Of a stretch of 64,000 bases of DNA, positions 7,827 through 17,105 are shown piece by piece. This DNA is from Synechococcales cyanobacterium GL140_1_metabinner_5_sub (GTDB lineage: Bacteria > Cyanobacteriota > Cyanobacteriia > Cyanobacteriales > Chamaesiphonaceae), in the NCBI GenBank assembly GCA_025359065.1, contig JANYHM010000008.1, positions 1 through 64,000 of the forward strand, read 5' to 3'. Position 1 is the stretch's first letter. Every line of letters starts with the position of its first letter. A program made the translations under genes and the position numbers. The notes beneath the pieces were generated by a model that worked only from the letters and a program-made list of their open reading frames with translations, made no database searches and had not been told where the DNA came from.

Positions 7827-7856
7827 ATAGAGGCTAACTAACTAGCCAGCCTCTAT
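7827..7856. repeat. Perfect 9-bp inverted repeat (hairpin) downstream of a glycosyltransferase gene
   Basis: ATAGAGGCT (7827-7835) and AGCCTCTAT (7848-7856) can pair around a 12-base loop. It lies just past the stop of the glycosyltransferase gene and upstream of furA. There is no T run after it on the minus strand, so a standard intrinsic terminator is not certain. Confidence 0.45.
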
Positions 7857-7862
7857 ATTAGC

Positions 7863-9239
7863 TTACGAGACCCTAAAGTTAACCACCTTGGTTGGGAGTG
7901 CGGCAGTTTGTAACAGTTCGGGTTCTGCTAATAACTCTCGGTACAAATCACTGAGCTGCTGAGCTACACCCGACCAACTGAAATAAGTAAGGACTCTTTG
8001 AGCTGACTTTTTGCGGGCTTTTTGTGCCCACAGGCGATCGACCAAAATACGCTCGATCGCCTGTGCAAAACCATCTACATCCTGAGCTGGTACTAAGATG
8101 CCAGTTTCTTCGTCCACCACAGTAAAGTTCAGCCCACCAACTGCCGAAGCGACTACTGGAGTACCACATGCCATGGCTTCGATCGCCACCAGACCAAATG
8201 GCTCGTAGTGACTTGGCACTACGCAAACATCGGCAGCCGAGTAGTAGAGGGGTAATCGATCGTGACCCACCATCCCCACAAAGTCGGTTTGCTCAGTAAT
8301 GCCTAGCTCTGCAACCAACTCTTCAATCCGCAGTCGCTCTTGACCATCAGACTGGTTGGGGTCACTGCCGCCCACAATTACCAACCGCAATCGCTCTAAA
8401 TCTAGAGACGCATCATCGCATTGGGCATAGATTTGACCGACGGCGCGTACTAAAGTATCAATGCCCTTGCGTTGATCGAAACGACCTACATACAAAATCA
8501 CTTTATCTTGGGGATCAATATTCAGAGTCTGGCGACTCACGGGCTTAGACATGATCTGAAAATTATCCACGTCCGTCCCACAGGGAATTACCTGAGTATT
8601 TCCTACTTTAGAAACCAACTGGCGCAGATCGTCTTGTTCCTGTGGACTAGTGGCTACCACACAGTCATAGCTTTCTAAAATGTCTTTTTCGATCGCCAGA
8701 CGTTGACTGGCAACTTCTGGAACTTCAGGGACTGATAGATATTTTACGGCACCCAAAGAATGATAGGTATGCACTAATTTTACTGGGTAATGCTGACGCA
8801 GTTGCATTCCTACCCAGCCAGACATCCAGTAATGAGTATGAATAGCTTTATAGGTCATAGAATGCTTAGTTTGAAAACGCAGTAATGCTTGCACGAACTC
8901 CGGCATATAGGGCATCATTTCATCCCGTGAAACATAAGCTTGTGGCCCAGCAACTAAGCGAATAGTGCGGCAGCAAGGGCTATGCTGAACAATTTCTGGA
9001 TCATAGGGGTTAGCCTTGCGCGTAAACATATCTACCTGATAGCCCAAGGCAGCGAGGGCTTCTCCAACTTGTCGGACATAAACGTTTTGTCCGCCAGCGG
9101 CTTCTTTGCCTATTTCTGCTGCGGGATCTCCATGCTCCGAGATTAAGGAGATCGCTGGACGGGATCGATCGATCGAACTCAAAGCTAGGGGGTTGGTTTT
9201 AGCAAAACCTAATAAATGCTGTCGGTTTTTTTGCGACAT
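7863..9239 (-). CDS. GT4-family glycosyltransferase (sucrose-synthesis/MshA-like group)
   Basis: A 458-residue GT-B-fold retaining glycosyltransferase. The N-terminal Rossmann half has the donor/acceptor loop AAGGQNVYVRQVGEAL and HTHYWMSGWVG. The C-terminal half has VGRFDQRKGIDTLVRA and HYEPFGLVAIEAMACGTPVV, carrying the conserved E-x7-E pair. This N-terminus (ISEHGDPAAEIGKEAAGGQN) is the type seen in sucrose-phosphate-synthase-like and MshA-like enzymes. It probably transfers a sugar from a nucleotide donor, but the acceptor cannot be fixed. The first 25 residues are poorly conserved. A second GT4 gene lies 98 bp upstream on the same strand; the two may act in one pathway. Confidence 0.8.
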   Translation of the reverse strand: MSQKNRQHLLGFAKTNPLALSSIDRSRPAISLISEHGDPAAEIGKEAAGGQNVYVRQVGEALAALGYQVDMFTRKANPYDPEIVQHSPCCRTIRLVAGPQAYVSRDEMMPYMPEFVQALLRFQTKHSMTYKAIHTHYWMSGWVGMQLRQHYPVKLVHTYHSLGAVKYLSVPEVPEVASQRLAIEKDILESYDCVVATSPQEQDDLRQLVSKVGNTQVIPCGTDVDNFQIMSKPVSRQTLNIDPQDKVILYVGRFDQRKGIDTLVRAVGQIYAQCDDASLDLERLRLVIVGGSDPNQSDGQERLRIEELVAELGITEQTDFVGMVGHDRLPLYYSAADVCVVPSHYEPFGLVAIEAMACGTPVVASAVGGLNFTVVDEETGILVPAQDVDGFAQAIERILVDRLWAQKARKKSAQRVLTYFSWSGVAQQLSDLYRELLAEPELLQTAALPTKVVNFRVS

Positions 9240-9337
9240 ACTAACACCTCGATTTTATTACTGTACGCAGAAAGCAGCCTTAGACACTTTTCAGTATTTT
9301 GGGGCTGCTATGCTGCTAACTCAGACCCGATTCTTGG

Positions 9338-10417
9338 TTAAACCAAAGAAAGAGTACGGGTTATTTGACTATGACCATTCATAGACCACTTTTCTTCTAA
9401 CACTGCTTGGTAAGCAGCCTCATAACCATTGGTCATGGCTTGTACCCCAAACTTGAGGGCGACATAATCTCGGCAAGACTGTCGATCGATACTGGCTACT
9501 TTTGCCACGGCATTTACGCATTCGTCTACGTTTTGACAAACAAAGCCGCTGACTCCATCAGAAATAACTTCACCAACTGAACCCATTTCGATGCCGATTA
9601 CTGGTGTCCCGGCAGCCATCGACTCGATCATGACCAAACCAAAAGGTTCGCGCCAAGTAATGGGGAACAAGGTGGCATAAGCCCGACCCATCAAGTTATT
9701 TTTCTGATGATGGTTGGCTTCACCCAAGAACTGAATAAATTCACCATCTACATGTGGTGCAATCTGCTCGTTGTAGAACTGTTCGTCTACAGGATCAATT
9801 TTGCCAGCCATCTTGAGGGGAATACCTACTCGCTTGGCAATTTCGATCGCGTGATGAGGCCCTTTTTCGGGAGACATTCGACCTAAGAAAGCCAAATACT
9901 GTGGCTCATCTGGCTGAGGGAAAAATTTATGATCGCCAACTCTAATGCTGTTGTACACGGTAGAAATGCAATTCAAGTCTAGCTGCGGTTCCCTTTGGGA
10001 GTTAGAAATACTAATATAGGGCTGATCTTTGGCATAAGAGTACATCTTGGCGTTGTCACGGGTAAAGATGCCATGAAGAGTATGTACTGTCGGCACTTTA
10101 CATAACTTGGCGTAAGGCAATGCCGAGCATCCCATGTGAGAGTGGATAATATCAAATTCTTCTGCTCGCTCATAAACGCTAACTAAGTTCAGCATTTCAT
10201 AAATTCCATACTCCTTAATATCTGGGTCAAGACGTAAGGCTTGGGGATGGATCGCTGATAGTTTGGCATCAGTGATCGAGTCGCCAGATGCAAATAGCGT
10301 TACCTCATGACCGCGTGCTACTAACTCGTCAGTTAGCAAGCCAACCACAAGCTCAATTCCGCCGTAGGCTGGAGGTGGCACGCGCTCCCACAAGGGGGCG
10401 ATTTGGGCGATTCTCAT
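9338..10417 (-). CDS. GT4-family glycosyltransferase
   Basis: A 359-residue protein starting MRIAQIAPLWERVPPPAYGG, a common start for GT4 enzymes that glycosylate envelope or lipid acceptors. Donor-site motifs are LAFLGRMSPEKGPHHAIEIA and WREPFGLVMIESMAAGTPVI with the E-x7-E pair. It is preceded by a purine-rich stretch (AGGAGAAAATTC on the coding strand) just upstream of the ATG, a good ribosome site. It is likely cytosolic or membrane-peripheral. The acceptor is unknown. Its neighbour downstream on the same strand is another GT4 gene. Confidence 0.82.
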   Translation of the reverse strand: MRIAQIAPLWERVPPPAYGGIELVVGLLTDELVARGHEVTLFASGDSITDAKLSAIHPQALRLDPDIKEYGIYEMLNLVSVYERAEEFDIIHSHMGCSALPYAKLCKVPTVHTLHGIFTRDNAKMYSYAKDQPYISISNSQREPQLDLNCISTVYNSIRVGDHKFFPQPDEPQYLAFLGRMSPEKGPHHAIEIAKRVGIPLKMAGKIDPVDEQFYNEQIAPHVDGEFIQFLGEANHHQKNNLMGRAYATLFPITWREPFGLVMIESMAAGTPVIGIEMGSVGEVISDGVSGFVCQNVDECVNAVAKVASIDRQSCRDYVALKFGVQAMTNGYEAAYQAVLEEKWSMNGHSQITRTLSLV

Positions 10418-10908
10418 GAATTTTCTCCTGAGTTTTTAATCAAAATTATTTAAGGTTCTGATGGGCTTACTTCTACAGTGTTTTGCAATATAAATTTTTG
10501 GCTGTTTACTCTAGGAGTACAGATGTAAAGAGCAATAGCCACCGTAAATAGTGAGTTTCAAATCGCAGCTTGGTCTCTGATCGCTTCACTACAAAGTTTT
10601 TTTGGAATACAATAAATTCCTCTCAAAAATTTATTTGAGTGACGAGTAAGTCTTGCTGATAAAGGAATCTAGCAAGCGTTAGCAATTAGATAAAGCTGAA
10701 ATTAAAGTGTTTTCCTAAACAGTCTAAGCTTAAATGCTTATTTTTATACCCAATGGTATCTTAACAATAATTTTATATTTTAGTTGGTCTTAGATTGTTC
10801 CCCCAAACGCAGTGGCTCATCGGCATCCAGGCCGTAAAAAGCCGTATTTTTTCTTAATATAACTTAACAAATTTTCAGATAAAGTATTATTCGTAACAGC
10901 CCAAATAG
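10418..10908. other. Gene-free AT-rich spacer of 491 bp
   Basis: It lies between two minus-strand genes. No convincing small gene is visible on either strand. The region near 10830-10855 (GGCCGTAAAAAGCCG followed by TATTTTTTC) has only a 3-bp stem and is not a credible terminator. The part nearest the glycosyltransferase gene should contain its promoter, but no clear box stands out. Confidence 0.45.
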
Positions 10909-11493
10909 TCATTTGCCTGGATTGGGTTTCAAATTACGCTGATTTATTTCTTGCCATTGAATGTAACAGGTGGCTACCTTTAAAGAACAAGTGTAAGCAA
11001 CGATCGGCTGTTCTTCGCTAAATTTAAGATTAAAAATTCGTACGTTGTAACCATATCTACGGGCGACTAAGCCATATCTATTTACTAATTGATAGCGTTC
11101 TAAGTACTCTAAATTATTCCAAAATTGGGAATTTACCACTAAATCAATGCGTTTCTTTGTGGGATAAGCCAACCAGTTTAAAACGAGCTTATTAGGGAGC
11201 TGATCTTGAGTCCACCAGAGGCTGGGCATACTTTTGCGAAATACTGGAAACCGTTCGATCGAATCAGCCATAATCACACCAGAACTTTTTTGCACGCCAG
11301 AACCTTTCAACATTTCCACATCTAGCGGTTCGGAATCGTAACTTACAGGACTACTGGTAGGGTCAGGAAAAACCAGCGGAAGTTGGGCGGGGGCAGATGA
11401 GACAGAGTTAGTGGGTAGAATCGCCCAACAGCACAGCAGCATTAGAGAATGTCTTAAGTACCCTAAGTTTTTTTGTTGTTTCTTTGGTTGCAT
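10909..11493 (-). CDS. Secreted protein of unknown function
   Basis: A 194-residue protein with a Lys-rich start (MQPKKQQKN) and a hydrophobic segment (SLMLLCCWAILPTNSVSSAPA) that fits a signal peptide with cleavage near residue 35. The mature part is Trp/Tyr-rich: MPSLWWTQDQLPNKLVLNWL, LERYQLVNRYGLVARRYGYN. It contains few cysteines and no metal or catalytic motif that I recognise. A purine-rich ribosome site (AGGGAGGATC on the coding strand) precedes the ATG. Its organisation resembles conserved cyanobacterial periplasmic proteins without assigned role. It is divergent from trpE. Confidence 0.6.
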   Translation of the reverse strand: MQPKKQQKNLGYLRHSLMLLCCWAILPTNSVSSAPAQLPLVFPDPTSSPVSYDSEPLDVEMLKGSGVQKSSGVIMADSIERFPVFRKSMPSLWWTQDQLPNKLVLNWLAYPTKKRIDLVVNSQFWNNLEYLERYQLVNRYGLVARRYGYNVRIFNLKFSEEQPIVAYTCSLKVATCYIQWQEINQRNLKPNPGK

Positions 11494-11645
11494 GACTAGA
11501 TCCTCCCTCTTGGCTATTAGCCCGGTTTGGCTTACAAATATTCTAAGCGCAATTTCTATTTAGCAGGCAGATTACCGCCGAAGATGGGCTAGGATGGCAA
11601 GTGACTGTTACTCTTGTCTCTATTCGCAGTTAAAGCATTGCCATC

Positions 11646-13190
11646 ATGATACTTCCGGAATTCGATCAGTTTGCTGCTCTTGCTGCCCCTCCTACTTCAG
11701 GTGCTTGTCAGAGCAACTTTATTCCGGTCTATCAAGAGTGGGTAGCCGATTTAGATACTCCAGTTTCGGCTTGGCAGAAAGTGTGCAGCGGTTCGCCCTA
11801 TAGTTTTTTGTTGGAATCAGTGGAAGGCGGCGAAAAGGTTGGTCGCTATAGCTTGTTGGGCTGCGATCCGCTGTGGATTTTAGAAGCACGGGGCGATCGA
11901 GTTAGTAAAATCTATCGGGATGGCCAGATAGAAGAGTTTCAGGGAAATCCGTTAGAGATTTTGACCCAATGCCTTGCCGATTACCACCCAGTTAAACTAC
12001 CAATGCTGCCAGCAGGAATTGGCGGGCTGTTTGGTTTTTGGGGCTACGAATTAATTAAGTGGATTGAGCCGTCAGTGCCAATATATGCTGCCCAAACTAA
12101 TGATTTACCCGATGGCTGCTGGATGCAGGTCGATCATTTAATGATTTTTGATCAGGTGAAACGCAAGATCTTTGCCGTGGCCTATGCCGATATTCGGGCG
12201 GCCAAAGGAGACTTAAAGCTGGCCTATCAACAGGCCAGCGATCGGGTGCAATCTTTATTAGATCGACTTCAGCAATCTACTCAACCACAATTTCTTAAAT
12301 GGCAGCCGCCAGCCCCGGCGGTGAAGACCACTGAACTGCCGCCAAATTACCGCAGTAATACTAGTAAAGAAGAGTATTGTGCGAGCGTCGAGGCAGCCAA
12401 AGAATACATCAGAGCCGGTGATATTTTCCAGGTGGTGGTTTCTCAGCGCTTGAGCACCGATTTTGTAGGTAAGCCGTTTGATTTGTATCGATCGCTGCGT
12501 CTAGTCAATCCTTCGCCTTACATGGCCTATTTCAACTTTAGAGATTGGCAGATCATTGGCTCTAGCCCCGAGGTAATGGTGAAAGCCGAAAACAATGGTG
12601 ACGGGACTAAGGTGACTCTACGCCCCATTGCCGGTACTCGTCCGCGCGGAGCTACGCCTCAACAAGATGATGATCTGGCTATGGAGCTATTGGCCGATCC
12701 TAAGGAGGTAGCCGAACATGTGATGCTGGTAGATCTGGGTCGCAATGACCTAGGGCGAGTCTGTATCAGTGGCACGGTGAAGGTAGATGAAATGATGTCG
12801 ATCGAGCGTTATTCTCATGTTATGCACATTGTCAGCAATGTGGTGGGTGAGTTGGCACCCCATAAAACTGCCTGGGATCTACTAGAAGCCTGTTTTCCGG
12901 CAGGAACAGTCAGCGGCGCACCCAAAATTAGAGCGATGGAAATTATCCACGAACTAGAGGGCTGTCGGCGGGGCTTATACTCAGGAGTCTATGGCTACTA
13001 CGACTTTGAGGGTCAGCTAAATACGGCGATTACTTTGAGAACGATGGTGGTGCGATCGACGGAAGCTGGCCATGAAGTCTCGGTGCAGGCCGGTGCAGGG
13101 CTAGTGGCAGACTCCGATCCGGTGACAGAGTATGAAGAGACTCTGAATAAGGCTAAGGGGTTATTAGAAGCGATTAAGTGTCTGAGTTAG
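11646..13190 (+). CDS. trpE: Anthranilate synthase component I
   Basis: A 514-residue chorismate-using enzyme that makes anthranilate, the first step of tryptophan synthesis, with a TrpG glutaminase supplied from elsewhere. The N-terminal regulatory part has SYSFLLES-like SPYSFLLESVEGGEKVGRYS. The chorismate-binding core has SPSPYMAYF-like VNPSPYMAYFNF, IAGTRPRGATP, LVDLGRNDLGRV, FPAGTVSGAPKIRAMEII and AGAGLVADSDP. Length and motifs are normal. It is convergent with the LptF/G-like gene, with only 8 bp between stop codons. No leader peptide or attenuator with Trp codons is evident upstream. Confidence 0.95.
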   Translation: MILPEFDQFAALAAPPTSGACQSNFIPVYQEWVADLDTPVSAWQKVCSGSPYSFLLESVEGGEKVGRYSLLGCDPLWILEARGDRVSKIYRDGQIEEFQGNPLEILTQCLADYHPVKLPMLPAGIGGLFGFWGYELIKWIEPSVPIYAAQTNDLPDGCWMQVDHLMIFDQVKRKIFAVAYADIRAAKGDLKLAYQQASDRVQSLLDRLQQSTQPQFLKWQPPAPAVKTTELPPNYRSNTSKEEYCASVEAAKEYIRAGDIFQVVVSQRLSTDFVGKPFDLYRSLRLVNPSPYMAYFNFRDWQIIGSSPEVMVKAENNGDGTKVTLRPIAGTRPRGATPQQDDDLAMELLADPKEVAEHVMLVDLGRNDLGRVCISGTVKVDEMMSIERYSHVMHIVSNVVGELAPHKTAWDLLEACFPAGTVSGAPKIRAMEIIHELEGCRRGLYSGVYGYYDFEGQLNTAITLRTMVVRSTEAGHEVSVQAGAGLVADSDPVTEYEETLNKAKGLLEAIKCLS

Positions 13191-13198
13191 TTTAAAAA

Positions 13199-14362
13199 CT
13201 ACCTAGCTGTCTTGGTCAACAAATAGACTCCAACTCCAACTCCCAACATGTTTGGAATCCAGCCCGCAAAGAAAGGCGATAAATAACCTACCTCACCCAG
13301 GGCACCCATGACGGTAATCAGAATATAGTAGCCAAAAATCATCAGCAAACTCACCCCGAAACTAGTGGCCTTACCGCCCCGCTGTGGTCTAATTCCTACT
13401 GCCGAACCAATAATGCCAAAAATTAGACAGACAAAAGGCAGTGCTAGTTTCTGTTGGATTCTGATTTGAAAAACATTTACGGCTTTCCAGTCACCTTTAC
13501 TGCGCAGCACCTCTAAGTAATTAATCGATTCAGTAATATTCATTTGGTCGGGCTGTCGATCGGGAGCCGCGATATCTAAGGGAGTTTTGCCCAGACTTAC
13601 TTTTAGGTGCTCAAACTGGCTCTTAGTAGAGTTTTTCGACTTCGGATCAATTTCATACACCGTGCCATTAGAAAAGTCCCAGGTTTTTTTGCCAATATCT
13701 AACCTGCCAGACTTGGCATCAATTACTCGACTGACTTCGCTTTGTGATCGATCGATCACCATTACATCCTTCATTTCTTGGCCATCAAACTGGCGAGCAT
13801 AGAAAAAACGCACTAAGTTTTGAATTTCAGTGCCATCTTTTTGCTTTTCTTTGGTGATATCTGAATAGGTAATGTTGTCTTTTTTAAATGCTGGTTTTTC
13901 TTGCTTCAAAGCTCGATCCATAGTGGCAGCAGCTTCTAATTTCGCTGCGGGGACAACTGCTTCTTGCAATACAAAGGTCAAACCAGTCACCATCAAACTC
14001 AATACTAGAGCCGGTACAATCAATCGATAAACGCTAATTCCGGCGCTGCGTAGAGCAATAATTTCACTGTCTCCAGAAAGCCGCCCAAAGGTCATCATGG
14101 TCGCCAGTAGTACCGACATCGGAAAAGAATAGCCAATAAACTCTGGCATGGTGAGAGCCAAAACTTTTGCCGCAATTTCTAGCGGTAGCCCCGACTGAGT
14201 AACTTGGCGAATTAACTCAAACACACTGCCAACCGAAGTGGCGATCGAGGAAAAAGCACCCACCCCAAACAAAAAAGGCAGCAACAACTGAATAAAAATG
14301 TATCGATCCATCACCGATACATGGGGCAAAAAATAATTGATAAAGCGAAACCTAGTAACCAT
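13199..14362 (-). CDS. LptF/LptG (YjgP/YjgQ)-family permease
   Basis: A 387-residue inner-membrane protein with the LptF/G layout: three N-terminal membrane segments (from MDRYIFIQLLLPFLFGVGAF to about residue 120), a large periplasmic domain (about 130-290), and three C-terminal segments (IQQKLALPFVCLIFGIIGSA, SFGVSLLMIFGYYILITVMG, FFAGWIPNMLGVGVGVYLL). LptF/G with LptB extract LPS from the inner membrane and hand it to LptC. An lptC gene is present at 39015 in this window. Cyanobacteria often have a single LptF/G-type gene, so the letter cannot be assigned. It meets trpE tail to tail. Confidence 0.88.
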   Translation of the reverse strand: MVTRFRFINYFLPHVSVMDRYIFIQLLLPFLFGVGAFSSIATSVGSVFELIRQVTQSGLPLEIAAKVLALTMPEFIGYSFPMSVLLATMMTFGRLSGDSEIIALRSAGISVYRLIVPALVLSLMVTGLTFVLQEAVVPAAKLEAAATMDRALKQEKPAFKKDNITYSDITKEKQKDGTEIQNLVRFFYARQFDGQEMKDVMVIDRSQSEVSRVIDAKSGRLDIGKKTWDFSNGTVYEIDPKSKNSTKSQFEHLKVSLGKTPLDIAAPDRQPDQMNITESINYLEVLRSKGDWKAVNVFQIRIQQKLALPFVCLIFGIIGSAVGIRPQRGGKATSFGVSLLMIFGYYILITVMGALGEVGYLSPFFAGWIPNMLGVGVGVYLLTKTAR

Positions 14363-14429
14363 GCTGCTGCCCTGAATTTTGCCGACTCTAAAACTTAGTA
14401 TTCCCCCATGGGAATAGATTTGAATTCAC

Positions 14430-14702
14430 CTAACATTCAATAATCTCTGGCTCTTGGCTGCCCTTTACCACACCCATTTCTTGACGGGTTTGCCAGCCAG
14501 CCTGCCACTGCGATCGATCTTTCAGCGCCTTGGCATTGATCCAAAACCGCACGGTGGGGTCACAAGAAGAAACCATCTCGGCAAAGACATGGGTACCATC
14601 ATTTTGGCGATTGATCACCTGAAAATGCCGCCAGCCCCACATTTTTTGGCAGGCTGTCCATTTGGATTGCAGCAGGTGGGGATACTTGATTTTCTTGACC
14701 AT
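14430..14702 (-). CDS. Trp-rich small protein, TIGR02450 family
   Basis: A 90-residue protein with the signature KYPHLLQSKWTACQKMWGWR and then HFQVINRQNDGTHVFAEMVS. Tryptophans recur (KWT, MWGWRH, RFWINAK, SQWQAGWQ). The family is small, conserved in cyanobacteria and some other bacteria, and has no known role. It is divergent from yraN by 78 bp and lies upstream of the LptF/G-like gene on the same strand. Confidence 0.8.
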   Translation of the reverse strand: MVKKIKYPHLLQSKWTACQKMWGWRHFQVINRQNDGTHVFAEMVSSCDPTVRFWINAKALKDRSQWQAGWQTRQEMGVVKGSQEPEIIEC

Positions 14703-14780
14703 AGCTTTTGAGAGTTTGTGCTGTCTCTATATGGTAGATTATGCGGGCAGTCATGATGTTGGTGATGCCTAGGGAGAAAT

Positions 14781-15197
14781 ATGTCTACGATCGGCGAACA
14801 GGGTGAAGCATTGGTGGGTGCATGGCTGGGTACCAAGCAGGCCAAGGTTTTGCACTATCGTTGGCGATCGCGGCAGGCCGAGGTAGATATTATTGCCGAA
14901 AAGCAAGATGGCACGCTGCTGTTTATTGAAGTGAAAACCCGCAGCGCCAAGAATTGGGATACCGATGGTCTGCTGGCAGTTACGGCGCGCAAGCAGGCCA
15001 AAATTTTGCAGGGAGCCGAGATGTTTTTGGGTTTGCACCCAGAGTTAGCCGATCGGGCTTGTCGGCTTGATGTGGCGCTGGTACGGCGGGTTGCTGCGAA
15101 TAAGACTTTTATTGGTAAGTCACTTTGCTCAACTTGTGCTGAGAGTGGCGAAGCTCTTCATCTTATTCAGTACTTGCCAGGAGCCTTTGATTCGTAA
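14781..15197 (+). CDS. yraN: YraN-family (UPF0102) endonuclease-like protein
   Basis: A 138-residue protein with the UPF0102 pattern: GEQGEALVGAWL, then VLHYRWRSRQAEVDIIA and LLFIEVKTRSAKNWD. These form the PD-(D/E)XK-like core (Asp in EVDIIA, E-x-K in IEVKTR). The family is predicted to act on DNA, perhaps Holliday junctions, but this is unproven. A GGGAGAA ribosome site precedes the ATG. The C-terminus after about 110 residues is less conserved. Confidence 0.85.
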   Translation: MSTIGEQGEALVGAWLGTKQAKVLHYRWRSRQAEVDIIAEKQDGTLLFIEVKTRSAKNWDTDGLLAVTARKQAKILQGAEMFLGLHPELADRACRLDVALVRRVAANKTFIGKSLCSTCAESGEALHLIQYLPGAFDS

Positions 15198-15392
15198 TTT
15201 TAGATATCTCACTAGTGAATACAAGGAATGGATCCCTGGCCATACTTTACGATTTACGCCCGGAACCTTTTACCTGATCAGGAATCAAGAATCAAGTACA
15301 ATGTATACCAATTTACAGAATCGATCAGAAACCTTTAAGTATAGTTCCGAAAGATTAAGTATCTTTAAATTCCCTGAGTGTGAGTTTTCACT

Positions 15393-17048
15393 ATGTCCAA
15401 TTCCAAAACCGGTGCTTTTTCTTTAGCGTTACTGAGCCTGACCACAGTTTGCATTAGCTTTCCAGCCTTTGCCGAATCTGATGTTTCTAGCAAAATTCTG
15501 ATTGCTCAAACCTTAAATGTATCTGCTACAAATAACGAAATTCCGCTAGCAGCAGTGACTGCACCTCAAAGTGATGAGGTTGCTCCTACCGATCGCAATG
15601 CCCAAATTCTGAAGTCGCTCAATAAAAAGTATCAGTGCGGCATAGAAGAAATAGACAAAACTGTCTCTCGATCGGAGTTTGCCGGTAGCGTTGTCACTTG
15701 CCTTGAAGCATTAGAAGCCAAAATCGCCAAGAATCCTAGTGAAATACCTGCGGCGGACATGGCACAGCTCAAAGAGATGACCAGTAACTTTCTCAGCGAA
15801 GTTAGCGCGCTCAACAATCGGGTAGAAGCTGCTGAGAAAAAAGTGGCTATTCTCCAAAATGGCAGTAGTTTTTCCACCACTACTAAACTTGCCGGAGAAG
15901 TAATTATTGGCTTAAGCGCTCTTAGCGGTCAAACTGGCAAACCAGCCACTGACACGAATGGAGGAAATATTGTAGTAACTGATCGAGTACGCTTAAACTT
16001 CGATGCCAGCTTTAGCGGTAAAGATCGCCTGCGCACCCGTTTAGAGTCTCGGAATAATATTCCTTTTAATGCTGGTGCTGGTAACGGTGGCACGGGTACT
16101 AATACCACTCGCCTAGGCTGGGATGGAGATGAAGGAAATACGACTAATCTTTCTCTGTTACAGTACACATTGCCATTGGTAAATGGCTCCAAATTAACTT
16201 TGGATGCAACTGGTAGTGAATACAATGAAAACATGTACACCTTTAATCCGCTGTTGGCAGCAGCAGGCACCGGTTCCTTGACCAGATTTGGTCGTTTCAA
16301 CCCGGTTTATCGTCAAAGTGGTTTGGGAACAGCGGCAACCCTCGATTATAAGTTCAGCCCTAACTTTACTGGTTCGATCGGCTATGCTGTACCTCTCGCG
16401 CCCGCACCGGCTGCCGGTGCTCCTGGTGTAGGTATTGCTAACAATCCATCAGAAAATGCAGGGCTTTTTGGCGGTAACTATTCTGCACTAGCTCAGCTTC
16501 GCTATCAGGCATCACCTAACTTTGATTTAGGTCTTTCCTATGGTCGGTCTTATCACTCTGCTGGGGCTGGTGTAACAGCAGCGACCGGTAGTGCTTTTGC
16601 CAATAATCCCTTCAATGGCAATGCCACAGTTGCTAACCACTACAGCTTCTCAGCATCATCTAAACTTTCTCCGGGCTTCGTGCTGTCGGGATGGTTGGGA
16701 TTAACTAGTGCTTTGGCGGAAACTGGTGGTCGAGTTACTGGAAATGCAGACATTTTCAACGCGGCGATCACCGCAGCTTTCCCTGATTTAGGTGGCAAAG
16801 GCAATACTTTGGGCTTTATTTTGGGTATTCCGCCAACAGTTAGCAGTATTTCGTCTAATGTGCCAGCTCTGGCCGGTCGTTTCAACCCAGATTCGGCATT
16901 GCACCTCGAAGCTTTGTACAAAGTCAAAGTTAGCGACAATATTGACATTACTCCTGGAGTATTGTTAGTCACTAGCCCCGAAAGTACTAGTGCTGTGAAA
17001 AGAGGTAGTGAATTTGTGGGTACAGTAAGAACCACTCTCCGTTTCTAA
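15393..17048 (+). CDS. Cyanobacterial outer-membrane iron-uptake porin (SomA/OprB-like)
   Basis: A 551-residue outer-membrane porin. Parts in order: signal peptide (LALLSLTTVCISFPAFAES), a degenerate SLH-like segment (residues about 70-110, LKSLNKKYQCGIEEI ... VTCLEALEAKI), a coiled coil (about 125-155, LKEMTSNFLSEVSALNNRVEA), and a beta-barrel ending in F (TVRTTLRF), as outer-membrane proteins do. Homologues in cyanobacteria are abundant and linked to uptake of inorganic ions including iron. It stands alone, with a long AT-rich upstream region and a strong terminator downstream, consistent with high expression. Whether iron or FurA controls it cannot be seen. Confidence 0.85.
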   Translation: MSNSKTGAFSLALLSLTTVCISFPAFAESDVSSKILIAQTLNVSATNNEIPLAAVTAPQSDEVAPTDRNAQILKSLNKKYQCGIEEIDKTVSRSEFAGSVVTCLEALEAKIAKNPSEIPAADMAQLKEMTSNFLSEVSALNNRVEAAEKKVAILQNGSSFSTTTKLAGEVIIGLSALSGQTGKPATDTNGGNIVVTDRVRLNFDASFSGKDRLRTRLESRNNIPFNAGAGNGGTGTNTTRLGWDGDEGNTTNLSLLQYTLPLVNGSKLTLDATGSEYNENMYTFNPLLAAAGTGSLTRFGRFNPVYRQSGLGTAATLDYKFSPNFTGSIGYAVPLAPAPAAGAPGVGIANNPSENAGLFGGNYSALAQLRYQASPNFDLGLSYGRSYHSAGAGVTAATGSAFANNPFNGNATVANHYSFSASSKLSPGFVLSGWLGLTSALAETGGRVTGNADIFNAAITAAFPDLGGKGNTLGFILGIPPTVSSISSNVPALAGRFNPDSALHLEALYKVKVSDNIDITPGVLLVTSPESTSAVKRGSEFVGTVRTTLRF

Positions 17049-17069
17049 TTCGTTGATTTTCTAAAAATA

Positions 17070-17104
17070 AAAAAGCCCCTGGTAGTAAATATCAAGGGCT
17101 TTTT
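17070..17104. terminator. Bidirectional intrinsic terminator (porin / response regulator)
   Basis: AAAAAGCCC (17070-17078) pairs with GGGCTTTTT (17096-17104), with a further T-A, G-C, G-T and T-A extension inside and a 7-base loop. A/T runs on both sides let it stop transcription from both convergent genes. Confidence 0.85.
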
Positions 17105-17105
17105 G

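Noticed and set aside
7757-7862. A Fur box upstream of furA
   Set aside because: No GATAAT-type repeats are present. The only clear structure is a hairpin belonging to the 3' side of the glycosyltransferase gene.
10825-10858. Terminator-like GGCCGTAAAAAGCCG followed by a T run
   Set aside because: The stem is only three base pairs, and no gene on the plus strand ends there.
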